NCBI RefSeq assembly: GCF_016862075.1
Contig: NZ_BOMG01000082.1
Coordinates: 1-64,000, forward strand
DNA length: 64,000 bases
Direction: 5' to 3'
Source of the DNA: Actinoplanes couchii
Lineage (GTDB): Bacteria > Actinomycetota > Actinomycetes > Mycobacteriales > Micromonosporaceae
Shown here in pieces: positions 49,318 through 58,824 of this stretch (its first letter is position 1; each line of letters starts with the position of its first letter). The translations under genes and the position numbers were made by a program. The notes under the pieces were generated by a model. It was not told where the DNA came from. It was given only the letters and a program-made list of their open reading frames with translations, and ran no database searches.

Positions 49318-52055
49318 ATGCGAGAGGTTCCCGCAAAGGTCGTGGCCTGGTTCCGGAGATGGCCACGATGGTCCCGGCGGGCGCTGGCGACGGTGATCGT
49401 GGCGCAGCTGGTGCTGGCCGCGGCGGCCGCCGGGTACGTGGTGAGCGTCGACCTGCCACCGGACCCGGTACCACCGCAGGCCTCGGTGCTCTATTACCGC
49501 GACGGGAAGACGGTTCTCGCCCGGATCGGGCCGACCGACCGCACCGACATCACCCTGAACCGGGTTCCGCTCGGCGTCCGGCAGGCGTTCATCACCGCCG
49601 AGGACCGCGGGTTCGTCGACCACTACGGCGTCTCGGTCCGGGGTCTGCTCCGGGCCCTCTGGTCGAACGTGGTGAGCGACAGCGGTCAGGGCGCCTCCAC
49701 GATCACCCAGCAGTACGTGCGCAACGCGTACCTGACGCAGGAGCGCACGGTCAGCCGCAAGGCCAAGGAGGCGGCGCTCGCGCTGAAGGTGGAGAGCCAG
49801 TTCTCCAAGGATCAGATTCTCGAGCGGTACCTCAACACCATCTATTTCGGGCGCGGCGCCTACGGCATCGAGGCGGCCGCACACGCCTACTTCGGGACCT
49901 CCGTCGATCAGCTCACCACGTACCAGGGCGCGATCCTCGCCGCGATGGTCAAGGACCCGACCCGGGGCGACCCGGCGGTGGACCCGAAATGGACCAAGGA
50001 CCGCTGGCAGTGGATCCTGCGGGCGATGTCCGCCGAGGGCCTGGTGCCGGCCGACGCGGCCGACCGGGAACCGTACCCGGCCGTCGCCCCGCAGTCGGTC
50101 ACCGCGGCCACCATCGGCGGCCCGATCGGCCTGATCACCGACCGGGTCGAGGACGAACTGGTGGCCTCCGGGCTCACCCGTCAGCAGGTCCGCACCGGTG
50201 GTCTGAACATCGTCACCACCCTCGACGTCGCCGCGCAGGACTCGGCCACCGCCAGCATCGGCAAGGCCCTGGCCGGGCAGCCGAAAGAACTGCGGACCGC
50301 GCTGGTGGCGATCGACCCGGCCGACGGCGGGGTGCGCGCCTACTACGGCGGTGACCGGGGCCGTGGGTTCTACGACGACGCGCTGGCCGCCCGGCCGCCC
50401 GCCTCCACCTTCAAACCGCTGGCCCTGGCCGCGGCGGAGGAGCTCGGGATCGGCTTCGAGTCGTTCTACAACGGGCTCTCGCCCCGGCTGTTCGCCGACC
50501 GGGGTGGCGCGCCGCTGTTCAACAAGGACAACCTGCAGTGCCCGGTGTGCCCCCTGGACATCGCGATGGTGCACTCGCTGAACACGCCGTTCTACGCTCT
50601 GGCGGAGAAGGTCGGCCCGAACCGGATCCGGGACCTGGCACTACGGCTGGGCGTGCCGGAGAAGTACGGCGACCAGGCCACCATGGTCGACCTGAAGGGT
50701 GAGCTGACGCCCGGCAAGACCCGCGCGGACATCGCCCTCGGGCGGTACGCGGTCACCCCGGCCGACCTGGCGAGCGCCTACGCCACGCTGGCCGGCGGCG
50801 GCACCCGGACCGATCGGCACTTCGTCCAGTCGGTCACCACGGCCGGCGGCACCGCGCTGCACGAGCACACCGCGAAGGGGAAGCGGGTGCTCGACAAGGC
50901 GGTGGCAGCCGACGTCGGCTCCGTGTTATCGCAGGTGGTCGAGGAGGAAGGCCGGGTGCCGGGGCTCGACGCGGCGGCGAAGACCGGTTCCCAGCAGTAC
51001 GGCAGCACCCCCGACTCGTCCGACGCGTGGACCGCCGGATGGGCGTCGGGGCTCGCCGCGGTCGTCTGGGTGGGGCGCGAGAAGCCCGGGCCCATCCGTA
51101 CGAAGAAGGGCCAGGCGATCAACGGCGACGGGATGCCGTACGACATCTTCAAGGGTTTCCTGTCCGGGGCCCTCGAAGGGCGGGAGACGACGGTTCTCCC
51201 GGAGGCGCAGCACGTGGGGCGCCCGGACATGGGCGATCTGGAGACGATCGAGGGCGACATCAAGCGGGTGCCGGGCTGGATCTATCAGGGCCCGCAGAAG
51301 GGTGACCTGGTCGACCGGTCGCTGGCGGTCGGCACGTGGGCCGAGCGGACGTCCCGGCTGGACGGCGTCTTCGCCAAGTACACCTCCTCCGGCCTGGACT
51401 TCTCGGTCTCCTTCGTCGATCGCAAGACCGGGCAGCGGTACGACTACCGGGGCGACCGTGAGTTCGAGACGGCGAGTGTGGTGAAGCTGCAGATGCTCGC
51501 CGCCCTGATGCTGAAGGCGCAGGACGAGGACCGGGATCTGACCAAGGCGGAGCAACGGCAGGTCCGCAAGATGATCGTGGCCAGTGACAACGACGCGGCG
51601 GTCAAGGTCTACGCCCGGGTCGGCGGGGCCTCGGGGCTCCGGCAGAAGCTGAAGCGGCTCGGGATCGACGACACCGACCCGAACACCCGGTTCGGTTTCA
51701 CCACCACCACGGCGAACGACCAGATCCGGACGATCGAAGCGCTCACCAAGGCCGGCGGCCCGCTGAGCCAGGACGCCAAGGGTTACATCCTGGGCCTGAT
51801 GTCCCAGGTCAACGCCGATCAGACCTGGGGTGTCAGCGCCGCCTCGTTCCCCGTGAGCAGACCGCCCAGAAGAACGGCTGGGTGTCCCGGTCCACCGAGG
51901 AGAACCGGTGGATCATCAACAGCACCGGCCGGATCACCGGGGAGAAGACGGACGCCGCGATGTCCGTGCTCTCGCACGGGCACGAGGGCCAGCCGGCGGG
52001 CATCGCGACGGTCGAGCAGATCGCCGCGCTGACCCGCAGCTACCTGGGCTGGTGA
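49318..52055 (+). CDS. bifunctional PBP fused to class A beta-lactamase-like domain (frameshifted 3' end)
   Basis: The ATG at 49318 follows GGAGGAGGGA. One membrane helix leads to a GT51 glycosyltransferase (EDRGFVDHYG with Glu95, GASTITQQYVRN) and a transpeptidase (Ser363 in STFK, SLN, AAKTGS). A third region of about 250 residues is class A beta-lactamase-like: TASVVKLQ with Ser720, then ASDNDAA. Near 51850 the frame breaks. Removing one base's worth of shift at a CCCC run restores QTAQKNGWVSRSTEENRWI, with the KNG that stands for KTG, and the stop moves from 52032 to 52055. Polymerisation and cross-linking of peptidoglycan are expected; the extra domain may be a D,D-peptidase or a regulator. 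Confidence 0.9.
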
Positions 52056-52062
52056 CAGCGAA

Positions 52063-52090
52063 GCGGCTCCCGGTGGACGCCGGGAGCCGC
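52063..52090. terminator. bidirectional hairpin terminator
   Basis: The arms GCGGCTCCCGG and CCGGGAGCCGC close a 6-nt loop, 8 bp after the PBP reading-frame end and 14 bp from the stop of the convergent RTX gene, so it can serve both. Confidence 0.8.
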
Positions 52091-52104
52091 ATCGCGGAGG
52101 TGGA

Positions 52105-52707
52105 TCAGTTCGAAATGATCCGGTCCTTGCCGGGGCCGCCGATGATCTTGTCGTTGCCGGGGCCGCCGTACAGGATGTCGTTGCCGTTGCCGCCGTGCAG
52201 AACGTCGTTGCCCGCGTCGCCGGCGATCACGTCGTTGCCGCCCCGGCCGTTGATGTAGTCGTTGCCGGGCCCGCCGACGAGCTTGTCCGCGCCCGAGCCG
52301 CCGAGCAGGGTGTCGTTACCGGTGTGGCCGTCGGCGTACATGTAGACCCCGGTGGTGTTGACGACCTTGTCGTTCTTGTCCCCGAGCAGGACGCTGATCT
52401 CGGTCGGCTTGCGGGCGACCGTGCACTTGACCTTGGTCTTGCCGCCCTTGACCGCCTTGCACCCCTTGCCCGGCCGGAGCGCGACCCGGTCGTCCAGCGT
52501 GATCGTCCGGCCGGAGATCGTGATGACCAGCGAGTTCGCCTGGGCGCGCCCGGCCACGAACTGCACGATGGTGTTGTTCCTGCCCAGCACCTCGGCGTAG
52601 CCCTTGGCGGGTGCCGGCACCTGCGCCTGTGCCGGTGCGGCGAACAGCGTCGTCATCGCGGCGGCCGCGCCGGCGATCGCCAGAGTCTTGCGGTTGAACA
52701 GGAACAT
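52105..52707 (-). CDS. secreted RTX-type calcium-binding repeat protein
   Basis: A 200-residue exported protein. The signal peptide ends at FAAPAQA (about residue 28). A domain of about 95 residues (NSLVITISGRTITLDDRVA, GCKAVKGGKTKVKCTV) is shared with the RTX gene at 61.3 kb. About six GGxGxD nonapeptides follow (GNDTLLGGSGADKLVGG, GNDYINGRGGNDVIAG), which bind calcium in an RTX beta-roll. No type I exporter is needed or present; export is by Sec. The ATG at 52707 is chosen by the signal peptide. It converges on the PBP gene. Confidence 0.88.
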   Translation of the reverse strand: MFLFNRKTLAIAGAAAAMTTLFAAPAQAQVPAPAKGYAEVLGRNNTIVQFVAGRAQANSLVITISGRTITLDDRVALRPGKGCKAVKGGKTKVKCTVARKPTEISVLLGDKNDKVVNTTGVYMYADGHTGNDTLLGGSGADKLVGGPGNDYINGRGGNDVIAGDAGNDVLHGGNGNDILYGGPGNDKIIGGPGKDRIISN

Positions 52708-52824
52708 CGTGGTCTCCCCCGTGGCTTTCTTCGTGCTGACATCTGGTGCGATGCGGCGCCCGGGCACCTGGTTCGGGGATCCGGATAACGGATCGGTAAC
52801 GGCGAAAATCGGTAGGCTGAGCCG

Positions 52825-53967
52825 GTGACTCTCGCTGATCTGCGTCGTTCCCTGCACGGCCATCCCGAGGTCGGGCTGCACCTGCCCCGCACCCAGCAGA
52901 CGATCCTGGACGCGCTCGACGGCCTCGGCCTGGAGATCTCCACCGGCCGGGAGCTCACCTCGGTGACGGCGGTGCTCCGCGGCGGCCGCCCGGGCCCGGT
53001 GGTGCTGTTGCGCTCCGACATGGACGGTCTGCCGATCACCGAGGCGACCGGCCTGCCGTTCGCGTCGGCCACCGGCACGATGCACGCCTGTGGCCACGAC
53101 CTGCACATGGCCGGTCTGGTCGGGGCGGCCCGGCTGCTGGCCGGGCAGCGGGACGAGCTGCCCGGGACGGTGGTGTTCATGTTCCAGCCGGGTGAGGAGG
53201 GCTTCGCCGGCGGCAGGATCATGATCGAGGAGGGGGTGCTCGACGCGGCGGGCGAGCGGCCGGTCGCGGCCTACGCCGTGCACGTCGACTGCACGACCGC
53301 CGCCGGGCGGGTGGTCACCCGGCCGGGGCCGATCATGGCGAGTGTCAGCAGCATGGATGTCGAGGTGACCGGCACCGGCGGGCACGCGGCGCATCCGCAC
53401 AGTTCCGTCGACCCGGTGCCGGTTGCCGCCGAGATCATCCTGGCGCTGCAGTCGTTCACCGCGCGCCGGGTGCCGGTCGCGGACCCGGCGGTCGTCTCGG
53501 TGACCAGGCTGTCCTCCGACTCGCCGGCGAGCAATGTGCTGGCCCGCACGGTGCGACTGGGCGTGAACATCCGGTCGCTGTCCCGGACCACCCTCACGCT
53601 GCTCCGCACCGAGCTGCCGAAGCTGGTCACCGGGATCGGCGAGGCGCACGGCTGCACGGTCGAGACCGATTTCATGGACGCCTACCCGGTCACCGTCAAC
53701 GACCCGGCGGAGACCGCGGCGGTCCTCACCGTGCTCGACGAACTCTACGGCGACCGGGTGGAGCGGCTGTCGTTCCCGGGCATGGCGTCCGAGGACTTCG
53801 CCTACGTGCTGGACGAGGTGCCGGGCACGATGGTCTTCCTCGGGGCGCAGCCGGCGGACGGCACGACCGGGCCGATGCACTCCGATCGTGCCGTCTTCGA
53901 CGACTCCCGGCTGGACGAGCACGCCGGGCTCCTGGCCGAGCTGGCGATCCGCCGGCTCCGGCGCTGA
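52825..53967 (+). CDS. M20 family amidohydrolase/peptidase
   Basis: A 380-residue M20D-type hydrolase (IAA-amino-acid hydrolase/hippuricase-like). Metal ligands are in MHACGHDLHMAG (near residue 90), PGEEG (near 128) and VHVDC, with the late His in TGPMHSDRAVFDDS (near 352). The dimerisation domain has the GTGGHAAHPHSSVDPV motif. The GTG start gives a normal length. Such enzymes cleave N-acyl or N-amidino amino acids in the cytosol. It abuts the convergent GT2-EAL gene with no gap between stops. Confidence 0.93.
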   Translation: MTLADLRRSLHGHPEVGLHLPRTQQTILDALDGLGLEISTGRELTSVTAVLRGGRPGPVVLLRSDMDGLPITEATGLPFASATGTMHACGHDLHMAGLVGAARLLAGQRDELPGTVVFMFQPGEEGFAGGRIMIEEGVLDAAGERPVAAYAVHVDCTTAAGRVVTRPGPIMASVSSMDVEVTGTGGHAAHPHSSVDPVPVAAEIILALQSFTARRVPVADPAVVSVTRLSSDSPASNVLARTVRLGVNIRSLSRTTLTLLRTELPKLVTGIGEAHGCTVETDFMDAYPVTVNDPAETAAVLTVLDELYGDRVERLSFPGMASEDFAYVLDEVPGTMVFLGAQPADGTTGPMHSDRAVFDDSRLDEHAGLLAELAIRRLRR

Positions 53968-56967
53968 TCACCAGCCGCCGACACCCGCCAGCACACGCTC
54001 CACCGGGACCGGTTTGCCCAGGTGGAAGCCCTGACCGAAGGGCACCCCACAGGCGATGAGCGCGTCCTTCTGGGCGGCCGTCTCGATCCCTTCGGCGATC
54101 ACCGTGCAACCGTGCTGTTCGGCGAACTCGACAAGCGCCCGGACCGCGGCCTGCCGGGCGGTCGAGCTCTCCAGCCCCGGCAGCGTCTCCATGCCGAGTT
54201 TCAGCACGGCGGGGCGCTGCGACTCGATCAGGGACAGGGTCTCGTAACCGGAGCCCTGGTCGTCGACGGCGATCCGGATGTCCCCACCGAGCTGGCCCGG
54301 CGTGGGCGACGGTGCGGTGCCGACCTCGACGACCACCGGGCGGCGGGCGCCGGCCAGCAGTGGCGCCAGCTCGTCCGGGCGGGCCAGCAGGTCGGCGGAG
54401 ACGTTGACGGCGAGCCAGGTGCCGTTCGGCAGCGACGCCGACGACGTGACGGCCGCCTGCAGCAGCGCGGCGTCCAGGGCGACATGCATGCCCCGTTCGG
54501 CGGCGGCCGCGAGACTGTCCCGCGGGTTGCTGCCGTCGGCGAAGCGGGTCAGCGCCTCGTACCCGACGACGTGGCCCTTGGCCAGCTGGTAGATCGGCTG
54601 GAACACGGTGAAGAAGCTGAACTCCTCGAACAGGTGCGCCCGGCTGGACGAGGCGCGGTCGGTCGTCCAGCCGCCCGACTCGGCACGCTGCAGCCGCACG
54701 GTGACCTGGCCGGCGGTGGCGCCGTGCTCCTGCCGGTAGTGCAGCACCTGCGCCCAGTCACCGACGGCGGGGGTTTTCGGCGCCTTTTCAATGACCCGGG
54801 GCTTTCTGACACCGACGGGCCGGACCAGCCAGTCCTTCAGGTGGGTCAGCAGGTCGACGATCGTGTTGCCCGGGCCCACGAACGCGATCATCGCGTACGC
54901 CGACAGGGTCAGGTTCAGGGTGGCGAAGACCAGGTTGTTCCACTGTCCGAGCTGGACGTCACGCCACACCGTGTAGACGCAGAACACGATCAGGGCCAAC
55001 GGCAGCAGCAGGTACGACGAGGCCGCGGTGGTCCGGTCGCGGACCTTCGGGGTCCGTTTGAACGCGCTCTTCTCCCCGGTCAGCAGCTGCAGCAGCGAGG
55101 CGATGCTGCCGGACATGTTGACCGGCAGCAGGATCAGGTTGAAGCCGTAGATGCGCAGCATGTCCGAGCGTTTGTAGCCGAGGTGCTTCAGGTCGGCGGC
55201 CATCATCAGGAAGTACGGCACCGAGACGAGCAGCAGGATCGGGTTGAGCAGTTCGGCGTTGAACGGGTACGCCAGCATGATCAGCAGGCACACCGAGCTC
55301 CAGAAGATCGAGGCCATGTAGTTGACCCGCAGGAAGTACTCGCCGAAGCGGTTCTTGTCCTCGCGCTTCGATTTGGCCCGGAACTGGTCCTTGAGCCGGG
55401 ACAGCATCAGCAGCCCGCCGTTGGCCCAGCGCTGCCGCTGGATGCAGAGCGATCCGAAGTCCGGCGGGGTCGCGCTGTAGGCGAGGCGTTCCGGGTAGTT
55501 GTGCAGCGACCAGCCCCGGACACCCAGGTCGATGGTCGATTCGGTGTCCTCGATGACCGTACGGTCCTGGATGTATCGCTTGATCTCCCAGTCACCCTCG
55601 TACGAGGTCTCGCAGATCTCGTCCAGGGCCTTCTTGCGGAGTACGGCGTTCGCACCGACCCAGAACGTCGCCCCGTAGTGGGTCATGCCCTGGTGCACGA
55701 TGTACTGGATGTCGGTGGTGGCGCCGGAGATCCGCTCGATCCGGGTCGCCGAGCCGGGATAGGCGCTGTACGGCGTCTGCGCCACCGCGTGCCGTTCGAA
55801 GGCGCCCTGTTCGAGCAGGTGGACCAGGCGCAGCGCGTACTCCGGGAGGAGCACGCTGTCCGCGTCCAGGGTCAACACATAATCCGGGTTCGGTACGACC
55901 AGATCGGCGCGGTTCGGGCCGGCCGTCACCAGCGCGGTCCCGAGCGGGGTGGAGACCTCCTGGTACGCCCCGCCCATCAGCCCGATGTAGCTGTTCAGGT
56001 TCATCGCCTTGTTCGGCTCGTGCGACAGCGACACGTACTTCTTGCGCTCGAAGCTGGTGACCGTCACGTCGAAGATGGCGATCAGCCGCTTGTGCAGCTG
56101 GTTCATCCGGGCGATCGGCAGTGTGGCGTGCTCGTCGGCGCCGGTGTTCAGGGCGCCGGCGATCTGCGCCAGGTCGGCGGCGAGCGGGTGCAGGATGTGC
56201 TCGACGAAGAACGTGTCGGTGTGGTCGACCATCTCCTGCCGGGCGCCGAGGTCGTGGAGCCAGCCGGAGGCGTACTCGTACTCGACGGCCAGCCGGCGCA
56301 TGTCCTCCAGCGTCACCAGGTACCCGCCGCGCAGGCGGACCTGCTCGTCGAAGCTCGCGTAGGCGGCCGACACCCGCTGGTGCGGCACCCGCAGCTCGGC
56401 GTCGATCAGGGCGGGCAGGGCCCGGGCGGCCAGCAGCATGTCCCGCGCGCCCCGGGTCTTCGGCTGCCGCGGGTCGTCGATCAGCAGGGTCACGCGCAGG
56501 CCGGGGTACTCCTGCAGGGCGGCCGACAGCAGCGTGGTGCGGTTGGTCCGCTCGTCCTCCTGATATGACGGGACCAGAACCGTAACGCTCGGCGTCTTCC
56601 CGCCGATGAACTCGTCGAGCATGATCCGCGGCGCCCGCTGATGACCGCGGGACCGGTAGAAGTAGCCGATCCGGGTGATCAGGTAGGCGATCGCGGAGGC
56701 CGCCAGCCCGGTGACGACGAGCATGTACACGATCGCCTCGATCGCCAGTTTCACGCTGTGGGCGTGGCCGGCGATGAACTGCTGGATGACCGTGTAGGTG
56801 ATGTAGCAGGCCCAGACCGTGATGGTCACCACGATCGCGAGGCGTCCCCGGGTGATCCGGCCTTCGGATATCGGGGGCGGGACGATCGGATGAGGGTCGG
56901 TCCTCTTGTCGGACCCCCATTGTCGTTTTGCATCCCGCTTTCGATGGTCCGCCGGTGCGCGTGACAT
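53968..56967 (-). CDS. GT2 glycosyltransferase fused to EAL domain
   Basis: A 999-residue membrane protein. Two N-terminal helices (about 47-105) precede a cellulose-synthase-like GT2 domain: VTVLVPSYQED near 130, DADS near 365, a FWVGANAVLRKKAL and EDTESTIDLGVRGW section, and QRQRW near 507. A segment of about 190 residues is inserted before DADS. Six or so helices follow (535-735). The C-terminal 225 residues are an EAL domain: GYEALTRFADG, VNVSADLL, VVEVG, AVDDQGSGYE, AEGIETAAQ. Most catalytic acids and the Lys in VLKL are kept, with DDFG changed to DDQG. It looks like a c-di-GMP-gated exopolysaccharide synthase in one chain. Confidence 0.92.
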   Translation of the reverse strand: MSRAPADHRKRDAKRQWGSDKRTDPHPIVPPPISEGRITRGRLAIVVTITVWACYITYTVIQQFIAGHAHSVKLAIEAIVYMLVVTGLAASAIAYLITRIGYFYRSRGHQRAPRIMLDEFIGGKTPSVTVLVPSYQEDERTNRTTLLSAALQEYPGLRVTLLIDDPRQPKTRGARDMLLAARALPALIDAELRVPHQRVSAAYASFDEQVRLRGGYLVTLEDMRRLAVEYEYASGWLHDLGARQEMVDHTDTFFVEHILHPLAADLAQIAGALNTGADEHATLPIARMNQLHKRLIAIFDVTVTSFERKKYVSLSHEPNKAMNLNSYIGLMGGAYQEVSTPLGTALVTAGPNRADLVVPNPDYVLTLDADSVLLPEYALRLVHLLEQGAFERHAVAQTPYSAYPGSATRIERISGATTDIQYIVHQGMTHYGATFWVGANAVLRKKALDEICETSYEGDWEIKRYIQDRTVIEDTESTIDLGVRGWSLHNYPERLAYSATPPDFGSLCIQRQRWANGGLLMLSRLKDQFRAKSKREDKNRFGEYFLRVNYMASIFWSSVCLLIMLAYPFNAELLNPILLLVSVPYFLMMAADLKHLGYKRSDMLRIYGFNLILLPVNMSGSIASLLQLLTGEKSAFKRTPKVRDRTTAASSYLLLPLALIVFCVYTVWRDVQLGQWNNLVFATLNLTLSAYAMIAFVGPGNTIVDLLTHLKDWLVRPVGVRKPRVIEKAPKTPAVGDWAQVLHYRQEHGATAGQVTVRLQRAESGGWTTDRASSSRAHLFEEFSFFTVFQPIYQLAKGHVVGYEALTRFADGSNPRDSLAAAAERGMHVALDAALLQAAVTSSASLPNGTWLAVNVSADLLARPDELAPLLAGARRPVVVEVGTAPSPTPGQLGGDIRIAVDDQGSGYETLSLIESQRPAVLKLGMETLPGLESSTARQAAVRALVEFAEQHGCTVIAEGIETAAQKDALIACGVPFGQGFHLGKPVPVERVLAGVGGW

Positions 56968-57175
56968 GTGTTTTAGGGCCCTTCGGTGCCGATTTGCGAC
57001 GGCACCGAGAGGCGGTGCCCGGCGGGAATTGTCATAGCGGAATCACCATCTGACGCTCCGTATTCCGGATTGGACAGGTGGATCTTGTGTCTGCCCCGTG
57101 GTCCGCCGTTCGCCCGATCGCAAAAGTCGTCACAGTGCGCAAGCGTTTGACGACTCATAAATGAAAGGGCGTATC

Positions 57176-58738
57176 GTGCGGCCGGAGATCGACCCCCTTG
57201 CCGACCCTCACTGGCAGGAGCCGGAACAGCCGCCGAAACGGCTGTCGTGGACGAGACTGGGCATTCTCGTTCTCGTTCTCGGAATGGTCGGTGCCGGCGG
57301 CACCTTCGGGTTCCTGCACCTGCGGGACACGTCCGGCCCGACGGCGAAGTCCTGGGCGGTGCCGTACGTCGACGTCACCCTCACGCCGACCTTCCAGTTC
57401 CAGGACCCCAGTGCGAACCCGGCCAACGACGTGGCCCTCGGCTTCGTCGTCGCCGACCCGGCGAGTCCCTGCACACCGAGCTGGGGTGGGGCGTACACGC
57501 TGGATGGCGCCTCCTCCGCCCTTGACCTTGATCGGCGGATCGAGCAGCTGCGCCAGTCCGGCGGCGACATCACCCTCAGCCTCGGCGGGCTCAGCAACTC
57601 CGAACTCGCCGTCGCCTGCACCGACCAGGAGAAACTCGACGCGGCGTACGAGCAGCTGATCGACCGCTACGACGTGAAGACCCTGGACCTCGACATCGAG
57701 GGCACCGCCACCGCCGACCAGGCGTCCCTGCAGCGCCGGGTGAAAGCCGTCGCCGCGCTGCAGAAGAAGGACGACGAGCTGGCGGTGTGGCTGACCCTGC
57801 CGGTGTCGCCGAGCGGGCTCACCGCGGACGGCGTCGGCGTGGTCCGCGGCATGCTCGAGGGCGGCGTGAACCTGCGCGGCGTCAACGTGATGACGATGGA
57901 CTACAACAACGGCGACAAGAAGCCGGACATGCTGGCCCTCGGGCTCAGCGCCCTGAACGGCACCCACCGGCAGCTCACCGACCTCTACCTGCAGCTCGGG
58001 CAGAAGCTGACGTCGCCGCAGGTGTGGTCCCGGATCGGCGCCACACCGATGATCGGCCAGAACGACATCGACGCCGAACGGTTCACCGTCGCCGACGCCG
58101 AGGGGCTGGCCCGGTTCGCCGTCGACAACGGCCTCGGCCGGGTCTCGATGTGGTCGATCAACCGGGACGCGCCCTGCACCGGCACCTTCTCCGGCGTGGT
58201 CGTGCACTCCAACACGTGCAGCGGTGTCGACCAGGAGGCGCTGGCCTTCTCCAAGGTCTTCGCCGGCCTGCCCGGCAAGGCGGTGGGCGACGATCCCGGC
58301 TCGGTCGAGATCCCGGACCGGGCGGCCACCGTGGACGACCCGAAGACCAGCCCGTACCCGATCTGGCGTCTCACCGCCCTGTACGTCACCGGCTACAAGG
58401 TGGTCTGGCGTGGCGTGGTCTACGAGGCCAAGTGGGCCAACTCGGGGCTCGACCCGTCCTCGGCGCCGGTCGCCGGCCAGCAGAGCGCCTGGTCGGTGCT
58501 CGGGCCGGTCAGCCCGGTGGAGAAGGCGCCCCGGCCGACACCGCAGGTCACCAACGTGGCCCGGACCTGGAAACCGGACGTCACCTACCGGCGCGGCCTC
58601 CGGGTGCTCCATCAGGGACTGCCGTACGAGGCGCGCTGGAACAACAAGGACCAGACCCCGTCGACGGCGTTCCCGATCGACGCCGACGACCCGTGGAAGC
58701 CGCTCTTCGACGTGCCGGGCGAACCCTCCACGTCGTGA
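57176..58738 (+). CDS. membrane-anchored GH18 chitinase-like protein with two chitin-binding modules
   Basis: A 520-residue protein. One membrane helix near residues 25-45 (LGILVLVLGMVGAGG) is not followed by a clear cleavage site, so it is probably anchored. A GH18 barrel follows (WAVPYVDVT, DITLSLGG, KTLDLDIEGT with catalytic Glu, VNVMTMDYNNG, MSMWSINRD). Two CBM5/12-like modules close the protein (YKVVWRGVVYEAKWANSG.. and LRVLHQGLPYEARWNNKD). GTG 57176 with GAAAGGG 6 nt upstream is preferred to ATG 57161, which lacks a binding site. It is divergent from the GT2-EAL gene, suggesting it trims or remodels the polymer made there. Confidence 0.9.
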   Translation: MRPEIDPLADPHWQEPEQPPKRLSWTRLGILVLVLGMVGAGGTFGFLHLRDTSGPTAKSWAVPYVDVTLTPTFQFQDPSANPANDVALGFVVADPASPCTPSWGGAYTLDGASSALDLDRRIEQLRQSGGDITLSLGGLSNSELAVACTDQEKLDAAYEQLIDRYDVKTLDLDIEGTATADQASLQRRVKAVAALQKKDDELAVWLTLPVSPSGLTADGVGVVRGMLEGGVNLRGVNVMTMDYNNGDKKPDMLALGLSALNGTHRQLTDLYLQLGQKLTSPQVWSRIGATPMIGQNDIDAERFTVADAEGLARFAVDNGLGRVSMWSINRDAPCTGTFSGVVVHSNTCSGVDQEALAFSKVFAGLPGKAVGDDPGSVEIPDRAATVDDPKTSPYPIWRLTALYVTGYKVVWRGVVYEAKWANSGLDPSSAPVAGQQSAWSVLGPVSPVEKAPRPTPQVTNVARTWKPDVTYRRGLRVLHQGLPYEARWNNKDQTPSTAFPIDADDPWKPLFDVPGEPSTS

Positions 58739-58824
58739 CGTAGCCGACTCGTCCTTTCGGTCGATGGGTTGCTCTTGATCTTCGATATAGCCTCGCGTCG
58801 AACCATGACGCACGGGGGAAGATC

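Noticed and set aside
54022-56568. 848-codon plus-strand frame opposite GT2-EAL
   Set aside because: Antisense to a protein with clear GT2 and EAL motifs; Arg/Val/Gln-rich shadow.
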